A stretch of DNA of 64,000 nucleotides from Parahoeflea halophila. GTDB lineage: Bacteria; Pseudomonadota; Alphaproteobacteria; Rhizobiales; Rhizobiaceae. This document shows, in pieces, positions 36,144 through 45,330 of this stretch. Position numbers and translations under genes: made by a program. Each line of letters opens with the position of its first letter. Within the stretch, counting starts at the first letter, position 1. Under the pieces are notes generated by a model. It was not told the origin of the DNA. It did no database searches and was given only the letters and a program-made list of their open reading frames with translations. The stretch spans positions 1 to 64,000 of the forward strand of contig NZ_OCPC01000007.1 in the NCBI RefSeq assembly GCF_900220985.1, given 5' to 3'.

Positions 36144-37256
36144 TCAGCCGGGGGCCTTTTCAAGGGTACGGTAAAAATCCTCGAATATCGCATCCCGATT
36201 GACGTCATAGGCTTCCAGCATCTTGTGACGGCCGGGCTCATGCTTCCAATAAAGCTCATCGGTCAATTCCGGTGAGCTGGTCATGTGGACTGTCACATAG
36301 TCCGGGTCGAACAGCCACGCCACGTTGATGATGTCCCAGATCACCCAGGTCTTCGTGTCCGGCTCGTTGATCTGATATTTGGTATGCAACGGATTGTGGG
36401 TGTAGAGGTGCCACAGATAGTCGCCGATGGCGCCCTTCCCCTTGACGAATTTCTCCATCTCCGGTTTTGAGATCATCAGCTGCGCACCGACATGATAGCC
36501 TGGCAGGTAGACATGCGGTACGCCGCATTCGAACAACAGCTGAGAGGCCAGCGGATCCTGTACAAGATTGAGCGATGGCTGATTGCTGAACGGCGCATAG
36601 CTCGGGAAAGCAGAAGTCCAGACGACAACGATGTTGTCGATGATGTCCGGCGCCATCAGCAGGGCTGAGGCGATGTTGGTCACCGCGCCCATAGCCAGGA
36701 TGTAGACCGGTCCTTCGCTGCGCTTGCGCGCCTGTTCTATGATGAAGCGTGCGGCCGGCGTGTCGATGGGTGCGTCGAAACTCTCCAGATAACCGGGAGA
36801 CCCGCGGAAAACCTTGCCTTCGGATGGCACACCGCATTTGTCGAAGACGCGCAGGATTTCCTCGTAGGACAGTTTCTCGCCTTCGTCGGGTTCGGTGAAG
36901 TGGACATCCTCCGCACCACGCCCCGCGTCGATTAATCGCTCCGCCCAGCCGCCAAAAGCGCCCATGAAGTTTTCTTCGAAGGCGTTTTCGGCCGCACCCC
37001 GTTTGAGTGCCGCGACTGCACTGTGAAGACCTTCCTTCTGGTGGCGGAAGGAGAAAGGCTCGGCCGTGACGCCTTCAAGTGCCAGCCTTTCCGGCGAAAG
37101 CAGCGCCCAGGCCACGGCATATTGATCGTCGATCTCGTTTGCGGTGTCGGTGTCGATGATCACCCGGGGGCGCGGACCCGGGCGGCCGAGACGGCATTGC
37201 ATCAGAGATTCGTCTAGTTTCGAAAATTTCTGAGCAATTTCCTTAAGCGATGTCAT
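36144..37256 (-). CDS. Inosine/uridine-preferring-type nucleoside hydrolase
   Basis: A 370-residue nucleoside hydrolase-fold protein. The Ca-binding fingerprint IIDTDTANEIDDQYA (Asp35, Asp37, Asp43, Asp44) is intact, as are AMGAVTNIASAL and the C-terminal WDIINVAWLFDPDYV with a ligand Asp. The protein is longer than the usual ~310 residues, with an extra N-terminal 30 and an insertion near residues 90-150. ATG 37256 follows GAGGA; the longer frame shadows the permease gene. It is the last gene of the ABC operon, so the imported compound is likely an N-glycoside that is split to base and sugar in the cytoplasm. Confidence 0.88.
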   Translation of the reverse strand: MTSLKEIAQKFSKLDESLMQCRLGRPGPRPRVIIDTDTANEIDDQYAVAWALLSPERLALEGVTAEPFSFRHQKEGLHSAVAALKRGAAENAFEENFMGAFGGWAERLIDAGRGAEDVHFTEPDEGEKLSYEEILRVFDKCGVPSEGKVFRGSPGYLESFDAPIDTPAARFIIEQARKRSEGPVYILAMGAVTNIASALLMAPDIIDNIVVVWTSAFPSYAPFSNQPSLNLVQDPLASQLLFECGVPHVYLPGYHVGAQLMISKPEMEKFVKGKGAIGDYLWHLYTHNPLHTKYQINEPDTKTWVIWDIINVAWLFDPDYVTVHMTSSPELTDELYWKHEPGRHKMLEAYDVNRDAIFEDFYRTLEKAPG

Positions 37257-37273
37257 GGGAATGTCCTCGGAGC

Positions 37274-38137
37274 CTAGTTTCCAAACCCCTTGCCGAAAGC
37301 CTCTTCCTTGATGAAGCGCTCTGTGATCAGCAAAAGGATGATGCCGGGAATGGTGACGACCAGTGTTATGCCCGCAGCCGAGGCGTCGAGCGTTCCGCCG
37401 GAGATCTTGGAAAACAGCAAGGTTGGCAGTGTGATGATTTTGCCCTGCCCCAGGAAGAAGGTCAGCAGGAAGATATTGGTCGAGACCAGGAAGGTGAACA
37501 GCGCACCAGCTACCACCCCGGGCAGCAGCATCGGCAGCGTTACCAGGCGCAGAATTTGCCAACGGCTTGCCCCGAGGATCATGGCCTGTTCCTCAAAATC
37601 GCGGCCAAGCCCCTGATAGACGGCTGTCAGCATGCGGATCATGTAGGGGATCGTCGGTATCAGATGAACCAGAATGATCCCGAGATAACTGCCCGCAAGT
37701 CCGATCTTGATGAAGATCATCAACAGCGCGATGCCGATGGCTGCTTCCGGAACAATCAACGGCATGGACAAAAAGAACTCGAAGGAGGCCTTGCCCTTGA
37801 ACTCTTCCCGGGCAAGGACCCGCGCCGTCGGCAAGCAGATCAGCAGGCAGATTACCGTGACCACCGCGCCGATGAACACGGTGTTGAGCGTTGCCTCCCA
37901 AACCCGGCTGTAGGGCGAAATCACATAGTCCCACGCCAGCGGCAGCAATGACTTCTCGCGCTGTTCCAGCCACCAGGTGCCGGGCAGCAGATCGGGCCAC
38001 GCCCAGCGAAATGCGAAACTCTGAATCAGTAGCGGTACAAATGGACCAACGATGAAACCGGCGACCAGAAGCAAGTAGATCTTCTGGAAAGGCGACAGGC
38101 GGGAATTTAGAGCCCTTTTGAATTTCTGACGGGCCAT
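37274..38137 (-). CDS. ABC transporter permease (second subunit)
   Basis: A 287-residue permease of the binding-protein-dependent type, six membrane segments. The EAA region is DFEEQAMILGASRWQILRLV (about residues 178-197). ATG 38137 is one base after the stop of the first permease. The resemblance is to PotC/YnjC-like proteins. It works with the adjacent permease, ATPase and SBP. Confidence 0.88.
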   Translation of the reverse strand: MARQKFKRALNSRLSPFQKIYLLLVAGFIVGPFVPLLIQSFAFRWAWPDLLPGTWWLEQREKSLLPLAWDYVISPYSRVWEATLNTVFIGAVVTVICLLICLPTARVLAREEFKGKASFEFFLSMPLIVPEAAIGIALLMIFIKIGLAGSYLGIILVHLIPTIPYMIRMLTAVYQGLGRDFEEQAMILGASRWQILRLVTLPMLLPGVVAGALFTFLVSTNIFLLTFFLGQGKIITLPTLLFSKISGGTLDASAAGITLVVTIPGIILLLITERFIKEEAFGKGFGN

Positions 38138-38138
38138 G

Positions 38139-39047
38139 TCAGTGCCTCCCGATCCGCCGTTCATAGCGGCGGTAGAAGGAAAGATAGCTGTAGAGGATGA
38201 CGCCGGCGATCAGTGCGATCGAGACAACCGTTGCCATGCCCTGAAGCTGAAGCGTGTAGTCGGCGTCATTGAAATATCGCCAGGCTACGACAGGAAGCGT
38301 ATCGGGAAAGCCGCCCCCCAGAATGAACGGTGCTTCAAACGCACCGATGTTGAAGGCAAAAATGATCAGGGTCGAAGACACGATGCCGGGCAGGATCTGT
38401 GGAAACGTGACCTGAAAGAAGATCTGCCATTTGTTGGCTCCGAGAATGGCGGCAGCCTCTTCGGTTTCCCGGCCGACTCCGAGAAGAACAGCGTAGACGG
38501 TCAGCGCAACGAACGGCGTCTGCTTCCAGACATAGACCGCAATGATACCCCAGCCATAGTGGGTTTTCAGGATCTGCGGGAACTGTGAAGGGTCATCGAT
38601 GAGCCCGACGAAAGCCATCAGCCTCGAAATCATCCCACTATTGCCCATCATGATCACCGCCAGCGCAATGCCGACCGTATAGGGGATCATCAGGGGCAGT
38701 TTGTAGAGGTATTTGTAGAATGTTTTCCCGGGGAAATACCGGACCAGGGCCAGCGCCAGCAAGACGCCCATCACCAAGGAAAGGAATGTGGAGACAAGCG
38801 CATAGTAAAGCGTCAGGCCCAGGGATTGCCAGAAAAACCAGTCTCCCCAGAGCGCACCGAAGTACTGGAAATCCGGAAAGGTGTTCACTCCGAACCAGGG
38901 CGCAAACCCGAGCGATTGCATGACGCCAAGGACCAGCGCTCCGCCGAACAGAACACTCAAGACAACAAGCACGGGCATCAGCTGGATCCACATCCAGATG
39001 CGCTCCTTGCGCTGCCGTCGAAGTTCCTGTGTGATTCGTTCTGCCAT
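38139..39047 (-). CDS. ABC transporter permease (first subunit)
   Basis: A 302-residue permease with a charged N-terminal tail (TQELRRQRKERIWMW) and six membrane segments. The EAA loop is ETEEAAAILGANKWQIFFQV. It follows the SBP gene after a hairpin-containing gap of 72 bp and is nearly contiguous with the next permease. Confidence 0.88.
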   Translation of the reverse strand: MAERITQELRRQRKERIWMWIQLMPVLVVLSVLFGGALVLGVMQSLGFAPWFGVNTFPDFQYFGALWGDWFFWQSLGLTLYYALVSTFLSLVMGVLLALALVRYFPGKTFYKYLYKLPLMIPYTVGIALAVIMMGNSGMISRLMAFVGLIDDPSQFPQILKTHYGWGIIAVYVWKQTPFVALTVYAVLLGVGRETEEAAAILGANKWQIFFQVTFPQILPGIVSSTLIIFAFNIGAFEAPFILGGGFPDTLPVVAWRYFNDADYTLQLQGMATVVSIALIAGVILYSYLSFYRRYERRIGRH

Positions 39048-39066
39048 AGCGCTTTCCCCGGGAGTC

Positions 39067-39101
39067 CCCTCCGGCCGTCCGCTTGCTGGACGATCGGAGG
39101 G
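39067..39101 (-). terminator. Intercistronic stem-loop after the SBP gene
   Basis: Outer arms CCCTCCG / CGGAGGG, a 2-base mismatch, then inner arms CGTCC / GGACG around a 7-base loop: 12 pairs in all. It lies between the SBP and permease genes, the same position as in the three other ABC operons. Confidence 0.65.
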
Positions 39102-39119
39102 ATCCTTGCACTTTCTCGT

Positions 39120-40463
39120 TTACTTCGAGAGGTTGTCTGCTGCCCGTTGAACGATTGTTTCAATCTGGTCAGAGCTGTCACGTTCGATGTATTCCAGCCA
39201 GGTTGCCTCGATCACATCGACCAGGGTCGCATTGGTGTCGGGAGCCGTATTGGCATCGAGCTCTGCCTGAGTGACGCCAACCAGGCCTGGGGAGGCTTCG
39301 GTGAGTGCCTTGACGTCGTCTTCAGACAACTTCCATGGGTCCACGCCGGCGGGCATGCCGGTGAACTTCAGCTTTGTGACCTGAGAGTCGACCGAAGTCA
39401 TGTAGTTGGCCAGAACCAGAGCCGCCGCTGGGTTCGGCGCATTGGCCGGGATCGCGAGGTAGTTCTTGTTCTTGATCATGTTTCCTTCAGGAAACACAAA
39501 GGCCTCCGCCCCTTCCGGATAGGTGCCGTTGCTCAGACCAACCGCCACCGCGTAGAGACCGAACTTGCAGGAGAAATCGATCTCGCCGTTCAGGAAGAGG
39601 CCATCCAGAGCGGTGTTATCCTCTGGATAGCGGGCAGAGCCACTTTGAGCACCCAGCAGCAGCGGCTCGAGGCTCTTCAGATATTCCAGCCCTGGCGTGA
39701 TGAGGCGTGCGAGTTCCTCGACTCCGAGTTCGTCGATCGAATTCTGAAAAGGTTCTCCACCGGTCCCATCGGGATTGTGGGCATATATGGCAGCCTGAAC
39801 AAACGTGTTGCCAAGATAGTGCGGCGGTTTCACATAGGTGAACTTGCCCGGATTGGCCTCGAGATAGGTCTTCAACTCGGCAAATGTTCCCGGCACATTG
39901 CCTTTGTCCACCCGTGAGGTATTGACCGCACAGACATACTGCTCGCCAGACCAGGGCACTTCAGCGGCATTCGTTTCGACGCCGAAATCGCGCAGATTCA
40001 GCAGCGAACGCGGATCTTCCGGGTTCCATTCGATGAACTGGCTGTTGGGCATCTTGTCTGCGAAAGCACCGAACAGGGCATCCTGACGTTTCAGGGTGGC
40101 GAAGTTCTCGCCGTTCAGCCAGATTGCGTCGACACTTCCTTCGCCGAGCCCCTTGCCGGCGCCTTTTTCGGCCAGCACGAGATCGACGGCATCCTTGGTT
40201 CCGGTGATGCGCACCGGGTTGAACTTGACACCAAGTTCGGCGAGCGCAGGTGTGACCACCTGATCCATCCAGATGTTGATCGGATCACTGCCACCCCAGT
40301 AATAGAGGTTCACTTCACCTTCCGACTTGGCGCGCGTCTCCACGTCGCTCCAGGTCACCTCCCCCTTGAGAAATCCGTCGCGGAAATCGGTAACTTCATC
40401 TGCTACTGCAGAGCTTGCGATCGCGCTGACGGACAGCGACAGGCTTATCAATAGTTTCTTCAT
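39120..40463 (-). CDS. ABC transporter substrate-binding protein (YnjB/PotD-like)
   Basis: A 447-residue periplasmic protein with a Sec signal peptide (MKKLLISLSLSVSAIASSAVA, cleavage about residue 21). The mature start with a WSDVETRAKSEGEVNLYYWG segment and INIWMDQVV resembles the YnjB group of solute-binding proteins. ATG 40463 follows GGAGGAGAAC. The ligand is unknown; the downstream nucleoside hydrolase suggests a nucleoside-like glycoside. Confidence 0.85.
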   Translation of the reverse strand: MKKLLISLSLSVSAIASSAVADEVTDFRDGFLKGEVTWSDVETRAKSEGEVNLYYWGGSDPINIWMDQVVTPALAELGVKFNPVRITGTKDAVDLVLAEKGAGKGLGEGSVDAIWLNGENFATLKRQDALFGAFADKMPNSQFIEWNPEDPRSLLNLRDFGVETNAAEVPWSGEQYVCAVNTSRVDKGNVPGTFAELKTYLEANPGKFTYVKPPHYLGNTFVQAAIYAHNPDGTGGEPFQNSIDELGVEELARLITPGLEYLKSLEPLLLGAQSGSARYPEDNTALDGLFLNGEIDFSCKFGLYAVAVGLSNGTYPEGAEAFVFPEGNMIKNKNYLAIPANAPNPAAALVLANYMTSVDSQVTKLKFTGMPAGVDPWKLSEDDVKALTEASPGLVGVTQAELDANTAPDTNATLVDVIEATWLEYIERDSSDQIETIVQRAADNLSK

Positions 40464-40487
40464 GTTCTCCTCCACTTGAACTTGACG

Positions 40488-41549
40488 TTACGCTCTGGAG
40501 CCCTCTTGAATGACCCAGATGTGATTGGGCTGTATCCGCAGCCAAACTGTTTCTCCGACCTCGACCAGACGCCGTGATTGCTCGCTTACGTTGATCGTCT
40601 CCCCAGCGCATTCAACCGCGTAATTGACAGAGGCTCCGAAGAATTCCCGGTTGCGCACGACGCCCTGAATAAGGTTGGTTTCGGCACCTTCAGCGGTCAA
40701 CAGAAGGTCGATCGCTTCACTGCGCAGCAGAAAATGCCCCTCTCCATCTTGCGCTGGCGCTGTGGCCGGATCGAATGTCAGCTTGCCAAACCTTGAATCA
40801 ATGACACCTGCCGAACTGATATCCGCCGGGAAGATGTTATCCGCCCCCATGAAGTCGGCAACTTCTATGCTGCTGGGACGCTGATAGAGCACATCCGGCC
40901 GGTCATACTGGGCCAGATTGCCATTGAAGATGACCGCAACACGATCGGCGAGTTCCATCGCCTCGATCTGGTCATGGGTCACGAATATGGTGGTGATGCC
41001 AAGACGTTGCTGAAGATCGCGAATGAAGCGACGCATTTCCCCGCGCAGTTTCGTATCGAGGTTCGCCAAAGGCTCATCCATCATCAGGACGGAGGGCTTG
41101 GTAATGAGCGTCCGAGCGATGGCAACGCGCTGCATCTGACCGCCCGAAAGCTGCGCCGGAAAGCGGTGGCGGAAGGGTTGCAACTGAACCACATCGAGAA
41201 TGTCTTCCAGCCGCTCTTTGATTTCTTCCGCCGGCGTACCGCGCACCTTCAAACCGAACGTGACATTTTTCTCAACCGTCATATGCGGGAAAAGCGCATA
41301 GCGCTGAAACACCATGCCGACATTCCGGTCCTGAACCGGAACTTCAGATACATCCTCGCCGTCAAAGAGGATTTGCCCCGATGTAGGCACCTCCAGTCCG
41401 GCAATCATGCGCAGGGTCGTGGTCTTGCCGCAGCCCGACGGCCCCAGCAGTGCAACCAGCTCGCCTGACTTGATATCGAGATCAATCCTGGAGATCGCTG
41501 TAAAAGCGCCAAAGTCCTTACCGACACCTCTGAGGTGGACTTCTGTCAC
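40488..41549 (-). CDS. ABC transporter ATPase (PotA/FbpC type)
   Basis: A 353-residue ATPase with Walker A GPSGCGKTTTL, signature LSGGQMQRVAIA, Walker B VLMMDEPLANLD and H-loop VTHDQIEAM. A TOBE domain is present after residue ~250. GTG 41549 is chosen for its GGGAGG site at 5 bases; upstream in-frame codons fall in the promoter. First gene of the operon, downstream of the ATTTGT-N4-ACAAAT site. Confidence 0.9.
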   Translation of the reverse strand: MTEVHLRGVGKDFGAFTAISRIDLDIKSGELVALLGPSGCGKTTTLRMIAGLEVPTSGQILFDGEDVSEVPVQDRNVGMVFQRYALFPHMTVEKNVTFGLKVRGTPAEEIKERLEDILDVVQLQPFRHRFPAQLSGGQMQRVAIARTLITKPSVLMMDEPLANLDTKLRGEMRRFIRDLQQRLGITTIFVTHDQIEAMELADRVAVIFNGNLAQYDRPDVLYQRPSSIEVADFMGADNIFPADISSAGVIDSRFGKLTFDPATAPAQDGEGHFLLRSEAIDLLLTAEGAETNLIQGVVRNREFFGASVNYAVECAGETINVSEQSRRLVEVGETVWLRIQPNHIWVIQEGSRA

Positions 41550-41582
41550 TGCGGCCTCCCTCGCCCTCAATCGTCCTATCAA

Positions 41583-41598
41583 ATTTGTTAGTACAAAT
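41583..41598. promoter_or_regulatory. Shared operator-like dyad, copy A (ABC/nucleoside hydrolase operon)
   Basis: ATTTGT-TAGT-ACAAAT, perfect 6-bp arms, 34 bp upstream of the ATPase start. Related sites lie at 48699-48714 and 53137-53152 before the two other operons of this region. Confidence 0.6.
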
Positions 41599-41632
41599 AT
41601 GAAGACTTCTATCCCTGTGTCAATACGAAAGA

Positions 41633-43057
41633 TCAGATTTGTAAATAGGAAGGCAGTCCGGGGTGGGCCGGAATGACGCCCAGTTGCTCCATGGCGCACC
41701 AGCGGGTGAACTCTTCGAAGACCTCCCGCACGGCCCCCGGCACAAGAACGAAGTGGTGTTCAAGGCCGTGCTCCAGAACGGTGGTCACGATATCGGCCGC
41801 CGAACGAGGACCCTGAGCATCTTCGAAGCGGCTTACCCAGCCCCGGCAGCCGGTAAATCCGGACGCTGGGCCGGTAGCGACTTCACCCTGGACTGCAAAC
41901 CCGGCTGTACCGTGACGCGCAACTCTCAGGACCGTGACCGGACCATGCGCAAACTCATAATCGGCAATCGCACCAAAGACCGGCCCCTCCTCGGTGCCAC
42001 GGCCAATCATGGGGTGATTGATCCACGAAACGGAACCGCCGGCCATATGCAGCGGGCCACCGCCACCATGCCACATCAGGATCTGGTCCCTTTCGAGGTG
42101 CGGCGAGGTCATGTCGAGCAGGCATCCAAGCTTGCCGGTAAGCGACTTGACCACCAGTTGGGTCACAGCGCCGAGAACATCGCCTTCAGAGGCAACAGGC
42201 AGCCGGTCTTTTTCCTCCAGCCAGCTGAAAGCAGCGCCCGGGTGCATACCGGGATTTTCCTGCAGGGCAGGCCAGTCAGAGACAGCGAGGGCATCAAAGC
42301 GCCCCTCTTTCGCTATTCGGCGCAAGGACAATACAGCCTGGGCCGTCAGATCCATTTGAGGGTCGGAGACGCCGCAGACTTCCGCTTTCGCGCTCATCTC
42401 AGCCAGTTCCCGCGCAACCTCTTCCTTGTCCTGACCGCTCATCAGGTCGGTCAATTTGTGGATGTCGACGTGTTCCACCTCTACACCCAGCGATTGGAGC
42501 AACGCGTCGGTGGAGACTTCCATGTTGTAGAAGGTAGGAGCCAATCCACCGACGACGCCGATACGGGCTCCGCGCAGCGCTTTTCGGGCCGAAAGTGCTG
42601 AGAATGTCTGACGCATCCGGTCAACGAGAGCTTCGTCACCCGGTGCTCCGAGATACCATTGGACGGGATGCTTGCGCAGGTTCCTGACACCCCGTGCAAT
42701 CGACATGGACATGTTCAGCGAAACAAAATTGTTAAGCTGAATATCGTCTGTGAGGGTTGGCTCCGGCGTCGCCCAGACACCCATTGGCATCGGGTCCGAG
42801 GCGATCTGGCGCGCGACATCGCCCATGGTAAACCCACCGTGCAGCAGCAACAGGAAATCTGCACCCAGTTGCTTGCACTCCTGAATGGCCTTCCGAGCAT
42901 CCTCGGCATTCATCGGGATGGTATCTGCCTCGACGAATTGATAGCCATCCTCCCGTGCCACAGCCTGCAGCATGGTACGGGCGGCCTCAAAAACTCCGTG
43001 ACGCTGGGGAAAATAGCTGGGCAGGGAGGCTTTGATCAGCCCGATGGTCAAGGACAT
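41633..43057 (-). CDS. L-fucose/L-arabinose isomerase-like sugar isomerase
   Basis: A 474-residue protein of the FucI/AraA-related ketol isomerase superfamily. The N-terminal domain contains LLLLHGGFTMGDVARQI, and the C-terminal metal/substrate domain contains PHLERDQILMWHGGGGPLHM, a variant of the WHCGN-type motif of the group. The subgroup is not that of canonical FucI or AraA, so the sugar is unknown. It lies 16 bp downstream of the GntR gene and ends the operon that starts at 48652. It is expected to convert an aldose into the ketose used by the kinase. Confidence 0.8.
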   Translation of the reverse strand: MSLTIGLIKASLPSYFPQRHGVFEAARTMLQAVAREDGYQFVEADTIPMNAEDARKAIQECKQLGADFLLLLHGGFTMGDVARQIASDPMPMGVWATPEPTLTDDIQLNNFVSLNMSMSIARGVRNLRKHPVQWYLGAPGDEALVDRMRQTFSALSARKALRGARIGVVGGLAPTFYNMEVSTDALLQSLGVEVEHVDIHKLTDLMSGQDKEEVARELAEMSAKAEVCGVSDPQMDLTAQAVLSLRRIAKEGRFDALAVSDWPALQENPGMHPGAAFSWLEEKDRLPVASEGDVLGAVTQLVVKSLTGKLGCLLDMTSPHLERDQILMWHGGGGPLHMAGGSVSWINHPMIGRGTEEGPVFGAIADYEFAHGPVTVLRVARHGTAGFAVQGEVATGPASGFTGCRGWVSRFEDAQGPRSAADIVTTVLEHGLEHHFVLVPGAVREVFEEFTRWCAMEQLGVIPAHPGLPSYLQI

Positions 43058-43073
43058 CTGGAAAACTCACATC

Positions 43074-43805
43074 TCATTGAACGGTTTGCTGGGGCTTGCC
43101 GCCGGACAGATCGAAACTGATGGGTCCCCGGCGGTAAACCAGATCGTAAAAGACCGGGTCGGCTTCAGTGTCGAAAGCCGTGCAGGCCTGCGAAAGTATT
43201 GGAGTTTGGACTGGTATGTTCAGCCGCTCCGACACATGTGGACTTGCGGCCAGCGAGTCGAGCGTTTCGCAGGCACTGGTCCACTCAAGTCCGAACCGTT
43301 GCCTGAGGATGCGCAGGATCGACTGCCCTTGACCGGTTTCAGGAAAGTCACCACCGGAAATTCCCGGCACCAGGCGGGCCGGGATCCAGGTCTGCGTGAG
43401 CATGCGAGGCTGGTTGTCGACCGTACGCAGCCGCTCGATCAGCACCAACGGTTCGTCAAAGATCTCCGACACCGCATCCGGCAGATTTCGCGCAGGATTC
43501 TCCAATCCAAGCAATCTGGAGCCCGGAATACGGCCGTCCATCAAAACCTGATCAGTAAAGGATACCATGCAGGTTGAAGACGGCGGCGACAGCGTCGAGA
43601 CAACGTAGCCGCTGCCCTGCCTCGCTGTCAGATAGCCCGCGCGCACCAGCATCTCGAGTGCCTTGCGAACAGTTACCCGGCTAACGTCGAAGGTCTTGGA
43701 CAAGAGGTCTTCGGTCGGCAGACGTGTTCCGATCGAGTAATGCCCATCCTGCAGGCGTTTCAGGATCTGGTCATGAACGGATTGATATTTCGGGGTGGAG
43801 GACAC
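43074..43805 (-). CDS. GntR-family (HutC/UTRA) regulator
   Basis: A 243-residue regulator. The winged helix-turn-helix spans residues ~5-70 (KYQSVHDQILKRLQDGHYSIG, DVSRVTVRKALEMLV), followed by the UTRA domain (SRLLGLENPARNLPDAV). It lies within the sugar operon between the ALDH and isomerase genes, with an inverted repeat just upstream. It may control this operon and the two others with the common dyad, but which dyad it binds is unresolved. Confidence 0.9.
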   Translation of the reverse strand: MSSTPKYQSVHDQILKRLQDGHYSIGTRLPTEDLLSKTFDVSRVTVRKALEMLVRAGYLTARQGSGYVVSTLSPPSSTCMVSFTDQVLMDGRIPGSRLLGLENPARNLPDAVSEIFDEPLVLIERLRTVDNQPRMLTQTWIPARLVPGISGGDFPETGQGQSILRILRQRFGLEWTSACETLDSLAASPHVSERLNIPVQTPILSQACTAFDTEADPVFYDLVYRRGPISFDLSGGKPQQTVQ

Positions 43806-43823
43806 CTTTGAGACCCTATTATG

Positions 43824-43849
43824 TTGATATACTCAATTCGATATATCAA
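43824..43849. promoter_or_regulatory. Inverted repeat upstream of the GntR gene
   Basis: TTGATATA and TATATCAA, perfect 8-bp arms 10 bases apart, in the 55-bp gap between the ALDH and GntR genes. It suggests an internal promoter or operator for gntR-isomerase. Confidence 0.55.
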
Positions 43850-43860
43850 ATCGGCATTGT

Positions 43861-45330
43861 CTATCCAAGCCAGACGCTTTTGGTCTGGGAATAGAGAGCA
43901 ATCGCCTCCTCTCCCATTTCGCGCCCATACCCACTCTGTTTCATCCCGCCAAACGGTGAGGCCGGGTCGGTATCGCCCCATGTGTTGATCCAGATCGTTC
44001 CGGCCTTCAGCTGTTCAGATACGCGCATGGCCCTCGACAGGTCCCGGGTCCAACAGCCTGCCGCGAGACCGAATTCGGTGTCGTTGGCTCTGGCGAGCAC
44101 GTCCTCTTCCTCATCAAAGCTCATGACGCAAAGCACCGGTCCGAAAATCTCTTCCCGTGCAACCCGCATGTCATCCCGAACGTTTTGCAAAACCGTCGGA
44201 GCCACAAAATATCCGGCTTCGCCGTGACGGGACCCGCCGGCGACGCATTCCGCACCTTCTGAACGGCCACTCTCGATATAGCCCAGGACCTTATTCAGCT
44301 GCGCTTCCGAGATAACCGGGCCCAGGTCATTGGTTTTTTGCGCCATTCCCGGTCCCACGGAAATTTCCCGAGCCATCTTCGCCAGGCGCTCGACGACTTC
44401 ATCATGAATAGATCGATGAACGTAGAGCCGCGCGCCGGCCGTGCAGGACTGTCCATTGTTGCCAAAAAGCGCCCAGAAAGCCCCCGGAACAGCCTTGTCG
44501 AGATCTGCATCGGGAAACAGGATATTTGCGGCCTTGCCTCCGAGTTCCAGCGACACTTTCTTCAAGTTGCCCCTGGAGGCCGTGACAATCCTCCTGCCGG
44601 TTTCGGTCGAACCAGTGAAGCCAACCTTGTCAACATCGGGATGCGCAGCCAGAGCCGCGCCGGCATCCTGGCCGAGGCCCGGAACCACATTCAGAACCCC
44701 GGGCGGAAAACCGATCTTCAGCGCAAGTTCTGCCAGATACAATGCACTCAGCGGGGTCTGCTCGGCCGGCTTCAGCACGATCGTGTTGCCGGCCGCCAGG
44801 GCAGGAGCCAGTTTCCAGGCGACCATGAGCGTCGGGTAGTTCCACGGGGTGATCAGCCCGCACACGCCAACAGGCTCGACCCTGGTAAAATTCGTCCGGC
44901 CGGGTACGGACACCGGGATTGTTCTGCCTTCGATCTTGCTCGGCCAGCCGGCGAAATACCGGAAATGGCGCGCCGAATAGACTGCATCGACATCGCGGGC
45001 AACGTGAAGTGGCTTGCCGTTATCGATCGCGTCAAGCTGGCCGAAGATTTCCTTCTTTTCCTCAATCGCGTCTGCAAGCCGCCACAGGAGCTGTCCACGG
45101 TCATGGGGTGTCATCTTCGCCCACGGACCGGACAAGGCGGCCCGAGCCGCCGCAACGGCCTGATCGATCTCCGCCTCGCCGGCACGGGCGACCTGCGCCG
45201 CTACAGTCCCGAACGAGGGGTCGATGACATCGAACAGCTGATCAGTTTTGACCATTCCGGATCCGATACGCAGACCCTGAACCTGCTCCAGGAAGGCCGC
45301 GACTTCGGGATGGCGTTCGAAGAGTTTCAC
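43861..45330 (-). CDS. Aldehyde dehydrogenase
   Basis: A 489-residue NAD(P)-dependent aldehyde dehydrogenase. The motifs ITPWNYPTLMVAWKLAPALA, GFTGSTETGR, SLELGGKAAN (catalytic Glu) and NNGQSCTAGARL (catalytic Cys) are intact. GTG 45330 is chosen: AAGGAGG lies 7 bases upstream and it overlaps the aldolase stop as GTGA; the longer frame lacks a ribosome site. In context it probably oxidises the short aldehyde released by the LacD-like aldolase (for instance glycolaldehyde). Confidence 0.9.
   Translation of the reverse strand: MKLFERHPEVAAFLEQVQGLRIGSGMVKTDQLFDVIDPSFGTVAAQVARAGEAEIDQAVAAARAALSGPWAKMTPHDRGQLLWRLADAIEEKKEIFGQLDAIDNGKPLHVARDVDAVYSARHFRYFAGWPSKIEGRTIPVSVPGRTNFTRVEPVGVCGLITPWNYPTLMVAWKLAPALAAGNTIVLKPAEQTPLSALYLAELALKIGFPPGVLNVVPGLGQDAGAALAAHPDVDKVGFTGSTETGRRIVTASRGNLKKVSLELGGKAANILFPDADLDKAVPGAFWALFGNNGQSCTAGARLYVHRSIHDEVVERLAKMAREISVGPGMAQKTNDLGPVISEAQLNKVLGYIESGRSEGAECVAGGSRHGEAGYFVAPTVLQNVRDDMRVAREEIFGPVLCVMSFDEEEDVLARANDTEFGLAAGCWTRDLSRAMRVSEQLKAGTIWINTWGDTDPASPFGGMKQSGYGREMGEEAIALYSQTKSVWLG

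Noticed and set aside
36144-37562. A longer nucleoside hydrolase with a 102-residue N-terminal extension
   Set aside because: The extension shadows the permease gene; ATG 37256 with GAGGA gives a normal start.
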